Of a stretch of 46,945 nt of DNA, positions 39,778 through 46,945 are shown piece after piece. Source of the stretch: Candidatus Poribacteria bacterium (lineage in GTDB: Bacteria > Poribacteria > WGA-4E > WGA-3G); assembly GCA_003635255.1 (NCBI GenBank), contig PYJC01000092.1, forward strand, positions 1-46,945, read 5' to 3'. The position numbers were made by a program, and so were the translations under genes. The notes below the pieces were generated by a model. It did not search any database. It had not been told where the DNA came from and worked only from the letters and a program-made list of their open reading frames with translations. How positions within the stretch are numbered: position 1 is the first letter of the stretch; each line of letters starts with the position of its first letter.

Positions 39778-40554
39778 CTACATCCCCAAGCTAAAGCATG
39801 GGGTCTTGACGGAAAGATTGATAAATGAGAGCATCCTGCCTGTTTGTCCGTTCTCAGCCCGATGTGAATAAAAGAGATCTGTGCGACAGGCAGTGCAGAA
39901 TGGGGATACGGAAATAGAAGCGAGGGGTAAGCCTATTTCGATTAATTGGTTAATGTTAGCTGCTTGTAGGCTCAGGTTTGTGCCGTTTCGGACGGTACTG
40001 CCGAAGCGTTCCGTAAATTGAGCGAGCAGTTCTGTGCTGACGGTGTAACAACACTTCTGGATGGAAGGTCCCAAATGAATCTGGCAGTTTGCGGCAAGCG
40101 TTCCGAAAAGTGTCTCCATCTGGGTGAGGGCATTTACGGCTATACCTGCAAAAGTGCCTCGCCAACCTGCATGAACGATACCGATTGCGGGGGTTGCGAC
40201 ATCTAAGATGAAAACAGGGACACAATCCGCAGTGAAGATGCCCAACGTTACGCCACATCGCGCAGAGACAAGCGCGTCTGCTTCTGGTCGCAATTCAGGG
40301 ATCGCTGGTACTTCTTCATGGACATCAATAACTTCGGCACTGTGAATTTGATGACAATAGTATAGATCTGCCAAGCCGGTCTGCTGAAAGAAAAGTGCTT
40401 TGTTAGCCGCGACTGCGTTTGGATCGTCACCCACATGTTCAGCAAGATTCAGGGAAGCGTAAGGGGTAGGACTGACACCACCGCAGCGTAGACTCACACC
40501 GGCGGTGACGATACCGGTTGCCTCAAGTTCCTGAATTGGATGATACATCTTCAT
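39778..40554 (-). CDS. pgeF: Purine nucleoside phosphorylase/YfiH (PgeF) family, C-terminus altered by transposon
   Basis: 258 residues. The YfiH/laccase-like landmarks are present: SLNLAEHVGDD, CHQIHSAEVIDVHEE, IFTADCVPVFI and VHAGWRGTFAGIAVNAL, with the zinc/copper-type His, Cys and His, and then SPFCTACRTDLFYSHRAE. These cytoplasmic proteins act on purine nucleosides. The family usually ends soon after a GRMxSxI motif. Here GRMLSFINL is followed by about ten residues ending SLGM that are encoded by the left-end hairpin of the TnpB element, including the new stop. The rest of the enzyme is intact. The start overlaps the stop of the upstream cupin gene (ATGA). Confidence 0.9.
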   Translation of the reverse strand: MKMYHPIQELEATGIVTAGVSLRCGGVSPTPYASLNLAEHVGDDPNAVAANKALFFQQTGLADLYYCHQIHSAEVIDVHEEVPAIPELRPEADALVSARCGVTLGIFTADCVPVFILDVATPAIGIVHAGWRGTFAGIAVNALTQMETLFGTLAANCQIHLGPSIQKCCYTVSTELLAQFTERFGSTVRNGTNLSLQAANINQLIEIGLPLASISVSPFCTACRTDLFYSHRAENGQTGRMLSFINLSVKTPCFSLGM

Positions 40555-40877
40555 GATTTGTAATCTTCTCTCGGCGGACTAAAGATGTCAAGTGCGACAG
40601 CGGGTTCATCAAAGGCTTTCGCGCTATGTTTCACATTGGAAGGAATGAGATAAGCGTCACCCTTTTTAAGGATCCGTGAATCTCCATCAATCGACAATTC
40701 AAATGTTCCGTCAAGTACCATTCCCATCTGTTCATGCGGATGGCTATGTTCAGTGACAACACTATGCGGTTTCAGATGAACAAAGGACATCATCAGTTTC
40801 TCGCCGTGAAGTGTCCGGATGCTCGCTCCGTGAAAAACCTCTTTTTCGGGTTGTTCATCAATGACAAAAAAGGGCAT
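40551..40877 (-). CDS. Cupin domain protein
   Basis: 108 residues, one double-stranded beta-helix domain. Metal-type residues HSHPHEQMGMVLDGTFEL (His59, His61, Gln/Glu in EQ) and a second His in SNVKHSAKAF are visible. GDAYLIPSN is the second cupin motif. Small cupins bind metals and serve many reactions, so no substrate is assigned. ATGA overlap with pgeF shows translational coupling. Confidence 0.85.
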   Translation of the reverse strand: MPFFVIDEQPEKEVFHGASIRTLHGEKLMMSFVHLKPHSVVTEHSHPHEQMGMVLDGTFELSIDGDSRILKKGDAYLIPSNVKHSAKAFDEPAVALDIFSPPREDYKS

Positions 40878-40945
40878 CGGTTACGGGTGCCTCCTGTTTT
40901 CTATGCTGACGCGGTTTGAAACGCCACCAGCGATGCATAGCCTTT

Positions 40946-41719
40946 TTATGGGAATGCGCCATTTGGGGTCGTAGGTTCGACGTAAAGTAATCTCTTACAA
41001 CTTGAGCAGTAAACAGGTTTTTCATACTTTTGAGCTTCTTTTAGCGTCTGGGGTTGAATGGCGATACGGCAGCTGCTACAAGTGCCGTTCTTACCTAAGG
41101 CTACAAAACCGACTTTTGCTCGTGCTGCACCCGATTGGCTTGCAAGCTGCGCTTTCATCCACCGGTGATATTCGTCCCTGCGCACCTTGTTGATCTGCGG
41201 AAGAAATTCCTTCCGCTGTTTCAACTGTTCAACTCTTTCTGTTTCTAAGGCACGGAGTTCCTGTCGGAGTTGCTCAGTTTCGGCAGCGGTTTTTTCCTTT
41301 TCTTGATTTACGAGAGTTTCAAGTTCCCCCAATTCTTGCTTTAACTGGTCGGATTCCTCCATCAGGAGTAGGATCGTGTCTTCAGCCTCTTCATCTTGTT
41401 GGTCTAAGAATTCGATTTGTCGTTCTAAGGCGGTATAGGCTTCGTTGGACGTGACAGTCCGCTGTTCGTCTTGATATTTTTCGCGTTGCACAGCGTTCAT
41501 TTCAATTTCAGCATTCTTGGTGCGCTGTGTTTTTTCTGCTTCCGCGAGTTCCGCTGATTTTGCTGCCAGGTCTACTTCGTGTTTGGCGACCGTCGCCTGT
41601 AGCTGCTCAATCTGGTTCGGGATGTCTTGGAGTTTTTGTTGGATTGTCAACAGTTTTGAATCACGTTCTTGTAGTTGGTAAAGCAGTGCAAGCTGCTGCC
41701 TCAAAGACTCGTTAGCCAT
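40946..41719 (-). CDS. Coiled-coil zinc-ribbon protein (CT398-like)
   Basis: 257 residues from ATG 41719, which shares its A with the TAA of tatC (TAATG). The longer frame to 41848 runs back into tatC and is rejected. Residues about 5-190 form a long alpha-helical coiled coil rich in Glu, Gln and Lys. Residues about 205-240 form a C4 zinc ribbon (CSSCRIAI and YCSSCKRLL). This matches the CT398/DUF164 group, implicated in regulation of flagellar or transcription-related proteins in Chlamydia relatives. Its role here is unknown. Operon with tatA-tatC. Confidence 0.85.
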   Translation of the reverse strand: MANESLRQQLALLYQLQERDSKLLTIQQKLQDIPNQIEQLQATVAKHEVDLAAKSAELAEAEKTQRTKNAEIEMNAVQREKYQDEQRTVTSNEAYTALERQIEFLDQQDEEAEDTILLLMEESDQLKQELGELETLVNQEKEKTAAETEQLRQELRALETERVEQLKQRKEFLPQINKVRRDEYHRWMKAQLASQSGAARAKVGFVALGKNGTCSSCRIAIQPQTLKEAQKYEKPVYCSSCKRLLYVEPTTPNGAFP

Positions 41720-42549
41720 TATGCTTCTGACTCCTTTTCTACGAGATAGGCGAAAAAAATACCGAGTTGATACAGAAGGAAGAGTGGTATTGCCATCAAC
41801 AGCATTGACCATGGATCTGCAGGTGTCAGCAATGCTGACATGACACAAATACCTAATAAAGCATAGTTCTGTTTTTCACGAAACCCGCGCGCATTAATCA
41901 CACCGATACGGGATAGGAACGCCATCACTATCGGTAACTCGAAGGCGATACCGAAACCTAAGATCAACCGAGTTATGAAACTTACATAGTTTTGCAAGTC
42001 CCATCTGTTCGGCATACTTGGAAACAGTTGTGCTGAGAATTGCAGGACCACCGGTGTAACAATAAAATAGGCAAAAGCAGCACCAAGGATGAAAAATGTA
42101 AGGATAATCAAAAAAAGCGGGATAGCAAATCGCCGTTCTTCGCGATTTAACGCCGGAAAAACAAATGCCCAGACTTGATAAATGATTATCGGGAGTGCCA
42201 ATAAAATGCCTGCCGTAATTCCCAATTTCAGGAACGCCATGATGCCTTCGAGTGGACCGACTTTCATGAGTTCAGCGTTGACACTGGAAGTTCCCGCACG
42301 CATCACGATTGCCAAAAAACCCAATATTGACGCTTCAGAACCGCCTGCAGTATCAATAGCACGTGCGATCAGCGTATTCATAGAAGTTCCCAACGGGAAC
42401 ATAATTACTTTCTCAATCGGTCTGCTAAAAGACAAACATATTAGCGTAAAAACGGCGATTGTGATTGCAATGATGATAATTCGCCGCCGGAGTTCCTCCA
42501 GATGCTCCCAGAAGGTCATTGCGACATCGTTAAATTCCTGAGATTCCAT
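41719..42549 (-). CDS. tatC: Sec-independent protein translocase subunit
   Basis: 276 residues, six transmembrane helices. Family marks: FWEHLEELRRRIIIIA at the cytoplasmic N-terminus, which with its acidic residue helps bind twin-arginine signals. FVFPALNREERRF and GFGIAFELPIVMAFL follow. TatC recognises Tat signal peptides. One client is the molybdenum hydroxylase FeS subunit at 17.6-18.2 kb, which has SRRNFIK. The gene follows tatA by 30 bp and leads into the coiled-coil gene by TAATG. A large periplasmic loop (about 60-105) is longer than usual. Confidence 0.95.
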   Translation of the reverse strand: MESQEFNDVAMTFWEHLEELRRRIIIIAITIAVFTLICLSFSRPIEKVIMFPLGTSMNTLIARAIDTAGGSEASILGFLAIVMRAGTSSVNAELMKVGPLEGIMAFLKLGITAGILLALPIIIYQVWAFVFPALNREERRFAIPLFLIILTFFILGAAFAYFIVTPVVLQFSAQLFPSMPNRWDLQNYVSFITRLILGFGIAFELPIVMAFLSRIGVINARGFREKQNYALLGICVMSALLTPADPWSMLLMAIPLFLLYQLGIFFAYLVEKESEA

Positions 42550-42579
42550 AATACGTGTTGCTCGCGAGGTTAATATGGA

Positions 42580-42795
42580 TTAAGAGGATTTCGGGGGCTT
42601 GATATTTGGTTCCGGGTCCTTATCAATTTCATCTGCTGCCTTTGTCAGTTCATCTTGGAGTTCGGAGCCGGCGCTCTTAAATTCGCGTATCGCTTTTCCG
42701 AGCGAACGTCCCATTTCTGGAAGTTTTTTCGGTCCGAAAATGATGAGGGCAGCCACAAGGATTATAAATATCTCCATTCCGCCTATTCCACCCAT
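42580..42795 (-). CDS. tatA: Twin-arginine translocase subunit TatA
   Basis: The start is the ATG at 42795, preceded by AAGGAGG at 10 nt, giving 71 residues. The frame reaching 42873 adds 26 residues of no use. The single transmembrane helix (MEIFIILVAALIIF) is followed by the conserved FGPKKLPEMGRSLGKAIREFK amphipathic helix, then an acidic Glu/Asp-Pro tail. It builds the pore that TatC recruits. It is first in the tatA-tatC-coiled-coil operon. No separate tatB was seen; one TatA can serve both roles. Confidence 0.93.
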   Translation of the reverse strand: MGGIGGMEIFIILVAALIIFGPKKLPEMGRSLGKAIREFKSAGSELQDELTKAADEIDKDPEPNIKPPKSS

Positions 42796-43184
42796 GTTCT
42801 TCGTTCCTCCTTCAATGGTATATGACGATCTGTTACTGTGCATTAGTATATCATGAAACCAATCTATTCGCAATCAATTTTTTTAAATGGTTATCAGTTA
42901 TCGATTGTCTGAATGGGGATTTTCAGAATTATATTGCCTGAATCACAGATTACGCAGATTGCGCGGACTTTAGAGATAAAAAAATGGGTGAGAGCGTGAA
43001 AAGGAGAGTGGAAGGTTGAAGGTATTGGAGGTATGTGCTTTTGATTGTCTGAACTCACGTTGCATTTGGGCGAGTACGCCGCAAAGGGAATTGCCACAAT
43101 CCCGCAACAGACAATTCTCAACACAGGTTGTTTATAGTGTCGTTTATGGCCGCGGTAGCGGGTGGCGGAATGCTTAGGATTGTT
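42796..43184. other. Intergenic stretch before the split gene
   Basis: About 390 bp on the side of the tatA start. It carries a degraded GTTATCAGTT repeat near 42890 and a GTCTGAAT...GATTACGCAGATT stretch at about 42905-42970, related to the inverted-repeat element at 23669-23817. A small open frame at 42894-43124 is judged chance. The tatA promoter was not resolved. Confidence 0.45.
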
Positions 43185-44018
43185 TTAGAACTCATTTGCG
43201 ATTATAACTAAATCCAGGATGTTGACAACGCCGTCGCCGTTAATATCCGTTTGTGTCGTGTCTTTACCGAACTCATCTGCTACCAGTACCAGGTCTAAAA
43301 TGTTTATCTGTCCGTCTTGGTTCACATCGTAGGGTGGAATCGTTGTATATTCTGTGTCAGGTGCAAATCCAACGTAAACGCCCCACTGATCTCCTTCATT
43401 ATTAGCAACAGCAATAAGTAAAACATTTTTCCCTTGTTTGAGCGTGATTGGCAAAAAAGTTTGGTAATCCGGATGTCCATAGTATCCGGCGTTTTTGTGA
43501 ATAAGTGTTCCGTTAAGCCACGTTTTTGCTTCAAAGTCACTTCCGATAAACAGTTTTGTATTCTGTTCGCTGGTAGAATAGAAAGTATAGCATAAATAGA
43601 TGATGTAGTCAGGAATATTGGGTGGATTTATTCCGTTGTCACGTAGCATTGTGTTAATGTTGCCAATAGCGTCTCCATCCAGTTCACCAACTCTCCAAAC
43701 ATTGTTTCCGACACTTTCCCCCTCTGTTGCACCATTGGTAGATATTTCAATTTCTGTCACCATATTGTTGCTTGCCTCTGCGAGTGCGTCTTTTCGTGAG
43801 TGATTAAGCAGTACACCTTCCCAAATGCCGGGCTCACCAAGGGCGGTCACCCATAACAACGGTTTTTCTATTTTAGGACCTCCGATGGGGAAGCCAGGAT
43901 TTTTGAACAGGGTTATAGATGTGCTTTGAAGTAATGTGTTTAAAGGTGAAAAATCAGAAATATCATTTTTTCGCAGATCAACCCATTTTAGTTGGGTTAA
44001 ATTTGCTAATGGAGACAC
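43185..44018 (-). pseudogene. 3' fragment of a leucine-rich-repeat and dockerin protein split by IS3
   Basis: Continuation of the gene at 45259-46945; the IS3 element separates them. The fragment starts in the middle of a leucine-rich repeat (SPLANLTQLKWVDLRKNDISD). A beta-rich domain follows (about 60-215, NGTLIHKNAGYYGHPDYQTF and KQGKNVLLIAVANN). It ends with a dockerin-like tail of two repeats (DVNQDGQINILDL and DINGDGVVNILDL). It would be an outer-surface or secreted protein. A GTG at 44018 is a chance start; it is really the target-site duplication inside the reading frame. Confidence 0.85.
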
Positions 44019-44057
44019 TGAAGTGCATACGCTTATTTAGGCCACAATTTCGCAAAG

Positions 44058-44867
44058 TTAAGAGAAGGTTTTTCGTTGAAATTCCATAGGTGTCAGATAC
44101 CCTAACGCCGAATGTGGACGTTTATAGTTATACACCTGTGTGATAAAATGCCCGATGTGCTCTCTGGCCTCATGGATGTTCTGGTAGTCATTGAGATAAA
44201 CTTCTTCCTCTTTGAGCGTGCGGATGAGTCTTTCAGCATATCCGTTTTCCCAAGGCCGTCCGCGCCGTGCGACAGAGATCTCGACGCCATGCTCTTGGAG
44301 TGTTGCGATATACGCATTTGAAAGATACTGCACGCCTTGATCGGAATGATGTATCTCACAGATGCTGTGGCAGAACGCCTCTTTCAGCGGTTTGAGCGTC
44401 AGAGATTGGTTCAAGTGCTGACTGATCTGCCACCCTCTAATCACTCGCGTGAAGACATCCATGAGCAGGCAGAGGTAGATGAAGCGGTGCTTGAGACGCA
44501 CATAAGTAATATCTGCCACCCAAACCTGATCCTGATGAGAGACCTCAAGGTTTTCGAGCCGGTTGCTCCAAGGTTTCTCGCCTTGAAGCGATTTTGTTGT
44601 TTGACGAGCACGCTTGATAGAGACTAAGAGATTATTCTCTCTCATTAACCGAGCGACGCGTCGGGTCCCAACGCTGTATCCCTGACGCACGAGGAGCTGT
44701 GTGATACGCCTGTATCCGTATCTCGGATACGCGCCAGCAAGTTTCTCTATTTCAGCACGCAGAACCGCTTCGGACGGGGCCTCTTTGGGGTGATAATAGA
44801 AACTGCCCCGGTTGACACCGAGGATTTCACAAATATCTCGCACGGAATGCTCCTGTCGCAATGCCAA
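44058..44867 (-). CDS. IS3 transposase OrfB (integrase catalytic part)
   Basis: 269 residues as an independent frame, but the frame is open further upstream to the A8 run, so it is probably made as the back half of an OrfAB fusion. N-terminal HTH-like region (DICEILGVNRGSFYY), then the rve integrase fold. The DDE residues are visible: Asp in WVADITYVRL, Asp in IHHSDQGVQYLS and Glu in GRPWENGYAERLIRTLKEEE. The conserved PHSALGYLTP C-terminus is present. All catalytic residues are intact, so the element may still move. Confidence 0.93.
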   Translation of the reverse strand: MALRQEHSVRDICEILGVNRGSFYYHPKEAPSEAVLRAEIEKLAGAYPRYGYRRITQLLVRQGYSVGTRRVARLMRENNLLVSIKRARQTTKSLQGEKPWSNRLENLEVSHQDQVWVADITYVRLKHRFIYLCLLMDVFTRVIRGWQISQHLNQSLTLKPLKEAFCHSICEIHHSDQGVQYLSNAYIATLQEHGVEISVARRGRPWENGYAERLIRTLKEEEVYLNDYQNIHEAREHIGHFITQVYNYKRPHSALGYLTPMEFQRKTFS

Positions 44868-44887
44868 AATGTGGCATCGCTTTTCAG

Positions 44888-45178
44888 CTAAGGTAAGTCC
44901 AACTCCGTCAATAGTTTTTTTTGGATGTCTAAGGCAACCGCCATTCTACCAACGAGCTGCTCAAGGTGAGCGATACGTTTCTCATCATCGCTGGACCGCT
45001 TGTCAGTAGACTCAAACAGGGAGGCGGCATTTTCAACGAGTTGTCGCTTCCACTCTGAGAGTTGATTTTCGTTGAGATTGTGTCGTCGACACACTTCTGC
45101 TTGGGAAGTCGCACCGCTGAGGACTTCAAGAACAAGTTCTGCTTTAAACTCAGGGGTGAATCTTCTGCGTTTCGCCAT
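44888..45178 (-). CDS. IS3 transposase OrfA (HTH part)
   Basis: 96 residues. HTH_Tnp_1 type: RRFTPEFKAELVLEVLSG, then VCRRHNLNENQLSEWKRQ and a leucine-zipper-like C-terminus (IAHLEQLVGRMAVAL). It binds the IS ends and dimerises. Alone it often represses transposition. A run of eight A near its end (44915-44922 on the plus strand) is a likely slip site for joining to OrfB. Confidence 0.92.
   Translation of the reverse strand: MAKRRRFTPEFKAELVLEVLSGATSQAEVCRRHNLNENQLSEWKRQLVENAASLFESTDKRSSDDEKRIAHLEQLVGRMAVALDIQKKLLTELDLP
44915..44922 (-). promoter_or_regulatory. A8 programmed -1 frameshift site
   Basis: CAA AAA AAA C on the minus strand. A -1 shift here leads from orfA into the frame TIDGVGLTLAEKRCHIL, which is open and runs into OrfB before its own first TTG. 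This is the usual IS3 way to make OrfAB. A downstream stimulator hairpin was not examined. Confidence 0.65.
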
Positions 45179-45258
45179 TGGATACTCCTTTCAATTGAGA
45201 TTGTCATTATAGCACAATCTTCCTTTAGGGAGTGGCCTAAAAAACCGTAGGCAGTACA

Positions 45259-46945
45259 CACATCTGATATTTTATTATTTCCTAAACGTAGAAATTTGAG
45301 TTGTGTTAAGCCAGTTAATTGGGATATATCTGATATTTCATTATCCCAAAGATCTAAGGTTTCCAGTTTCGTTAGGTTGGCTAAAGGGGTTAGGTCGGAT
45401 ATGTCCGCTCCGGCAGCAGAAAAGAGACGCAAATTTGTTAGGTTTGCGAGGGGACCTATACTGGATACAGAATTTGCGTCTATGTTCAATTCTACAAGGT
45501 TTATTGCAGCCTCAAGTCCCGACAAGCTGCGTATCCCCACCTGTTGTAGTCCTAAGTATTTCAGTTGTTGCATATCCTCTGGCGTGAGTCTGGATAGATT
45601 GTCTTTTCCTAATTCTTTTTTAATTGCGGCGCGTAGGTGTGAATCTTGTATATGAGAGTAAATTCCCGTTGTTAATATTGTTTCCGTGTCGTTGATAGTA
45701 AACACGATTTCAGCAAAGTGTTGTGTCCACGCATCGCGTTTGACTGTGCCGTTGGGGGTTGTGAGGGATGATAATCCTAAATTCTGTAGCCTCGGCTTCT
45801 CTTGTACGTATTCCAAAAATGTTTGCGTCTCCAAGCCGACCGCGGCGGCAGCATGGTCGGCGGTTAGGGGTGAAAAGAAAGTCTCGTGAAAGAGATGTAC
45901 AGGCTCAACGCCACCAAAGCCTGCCCCTGTTTTTTCGACAGCTGTTCGGTAGCGGTCCGTATCCTCTTGTACGAAGGTGTCCATGACTGCCTGTTCAACG
46001 TAAAGACTTAAGGCACGCTCTTTGTCAAAAAGTGGGTTGGGGTTCTGCTCAATAGCGGCTCGGACTGTATCTTCAAAGGTTTTCATGCCTTCTGTGTGGC
46101 AGCCGATACAGGAAATCCCGTTACGGACGGTTGGGTCGTCGGCTTTGGGGTCTGAAACGATGTCAATGGGTGCGGCATCGAGTCGTTCGCCGTTTGCGTC
46201 AGAGAGGTAGTAGCCTTGTAGCCCGTTGGGTAAATTAAAAACAATCTCGCCGCCGTCATGCCTAAAATTGAGCGGGTGTGTGAAAATGTTCTGTATGCTT
46301 GCACTGCCTGCGAAATCATAACTTTTCCAGTATGCGCCGTATTTTGACAGATGTCGCTCTACAACCCGGTTGTGATTAGAGACACCGGACTTGTTGACAC
46401 CGGCGCGCCAAACGCGTTCGCCGGGTGCGTTGAATAGGTTTTCAACAACGTCTACTTCCAGTCTGCGTTCGAGTTGGCTATCGGTATCGGGTAAATCGAG
46501 AATATCATGGTAGAGCGGTGGACGGGCGGCGTTTGCGATAAACCAATCCATATACACATAGGGAATATTGCTGTCTGTGAGTTGTTGCAAGGTCTCATAA
46601 GTGGGTAATTCAAAGCCGTAAGCGTAAGGATAAATAGCCTCTATGTGTGTCCATGCATCGGTAGTATCCCAACCATAATCTCGCAGGTCAATGTAGAAAA
46701 TGTGGTGGTTTCCAATCGGTTGCGGGTTGTGAATTTCTACGCCCCATGACAGGCTGTTAACAAGTTTAGAGAGTGCGGTTTGGTAGGCGTGTAGCGTTCC
46801 TGGTGTTTCGCCTGCGTTATGGAGATGTGTTAGGGTAAAGTAGCGTGCGAAACCCCTGTCAAAAGGGTTCAACGTTTCGAGATGGGTTTTGATGCTATTT
46901 AGCATCGCCGAGGGTGAGATGAAATTTATATCGTGTTGGGTTTCC
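45259..46945 (-). pseudogene. 5' part of a haem-motif/leucine-rich-repeat protein, cut by IS3 and by the window edge
   Basis: The frame is open to the right edge of the window, so the real start lies outside; the first Met inside is at 46905. From it, residues 1-548 belong to the host gene and the following codons are IS3 sequence. A cytochrome c-like CIGCH (266-270, within NGISCIGCHTEGM) lies in the middle. FARYFTLTHL near the N-terminus and RDYGWD are marks of an unnamed family. Internalin-like leucine-rich repeats follow from about 460 (LANLTNLRLFSAAGADISDL). The dockerin tail is in the fragment at 43185-44018. Before insertion it was probably a large secreted or surface protein. Confidence 0.85.

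Larger units (their letters stand above)
38355..39815 (-). mobile_element. TnpB-only IS200/IS605-type element
   Basis: The element contains tnpB but no TnpA transposase, so movement would need TnpA in trans. Both ends carry imperfect palindromes with the same TTTA loop on the minus strand: LE hairpin at 39784-39803 (CCCCATGC-TTTA-GCTTGGGG) and RE hairpin at 38366-38386 (CCAACC-TTTA-GGTTGTGGG). This matches the subterminal hairpins that TnpA Y1 enzymes recognise. Exact tips are not defined because these elements make no target duplication. The left end lies inside the last codons of pgeF. Confidence 0.75.
44019..45258 (-). mobile_element. IS3-family insertion sequence, 1240 bp
   Basis: Ends defined from sequence. 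Imperfect terminal repeats start TGTACTGCCTACGG (right end, minus strand) and TGAAGTGCATACGC (left end), and both continue to TTTAGGCCAC; 21 or more of 27 positions match. TG...CA tips fit the IS3 family. A 3-bp target duplication CAC (plus strand) lies at 44016-44018 and 45259-45261. It carries orfA and orfB. Removing the element plus one CAC restores the host reading frame exactly. Confidence 0.93.

Noticed and set aside
40946..41848. Longer coiled-coil zinc-ribbon protein starting at 41848
   Set aside because: The extra 43 codons run inside tatC; the TAATG junction at 41719 is a typical coupled start.
42894..43124. 76-codon minus-strand frame downstream of tatC/tatA start region
   Set aside because: It lies in degraded repeat sequence and lacks a ribosome-binding site and motif.

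Overview
The window looks like a piece of chromosome from an uncultivated Gram-negative bacterium. A Kdo transferase (waaA), lspA and a complete tatA-tatC pair indicate an outer membrane and Tat export. Three features recall Candidatus Poribacteria and related marine or sponge-associated lineages. These are secreted proteins ending in dockerin-like or FlgD/Por-type C-terminal modules, a phytanoyl-CoA dioxygenase family protein, and many dispersed short repeats and IS elements. That taxonomic call is inference; no rRNA or other marker is present.

Layout. 1-1757: tail of a transposase, then about 1.3 kb of non-coding repeats. 1758-4140: a sigma70-type promoter and a two-gene unit (sugar phosphate isomerase-like plus a large unknown protein). 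4159-8178: three paralogous secreted proteins with swapped C-terminal modules. 8564-10453: an SDR and an aldo/keto reductase. 10580-13890: a secreted unknown, an FkbM methyltransferase coupled to a PhyH dioxygenase, and a membrane protein. 13989-18212: a Tat-targeted molybdenum hydroxylase operon (FeS, Mo and FAD subunits plus a small Cys-rich protein). 18602-20297: thioredoxin and waaA. 20606-21786: a serine protease and a small partner. 22516-28084: secreted proteins, folB, a lipoprotein, moaD-moaE and an M20 deacetylase.

28294-37706 is a long minus-strand housekeeping block: yggS-proC-yggT-(ileS position)-lspA-unknown-fmt-PASTA-rpe-rsmE. The gene in the ileS position is a full-length isoleucyl-tRNA synthetase relative that has lost the HIGH, KMSKS and editing motifs. 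It is the strongest candidate here for new biology. 38350-39815 is a TnpB-only IS200/IS605-type element inserted at the 3' end of pgeF. Then come a cupin, a coiled-coil zinc-ribbon protein and tatC/tatA. 43185-46945 is one large secreted-type gene (c-type haem motif, leucine-rich repeats, dockerin) split by an IS3-family element with a clear 3-bp target duplication.

How they fit. The moaD-moaE pair makes the molybdopterin needed by the hydroxylase at 14-18 kb, and TatAC would export its twin-arginine FeS subunit. Other points worth a check: rpe appears to start at AUU, MoaD has three residues after its Gly-Gly, and a PASTA protein without a kinase sits between fmt and rpe.
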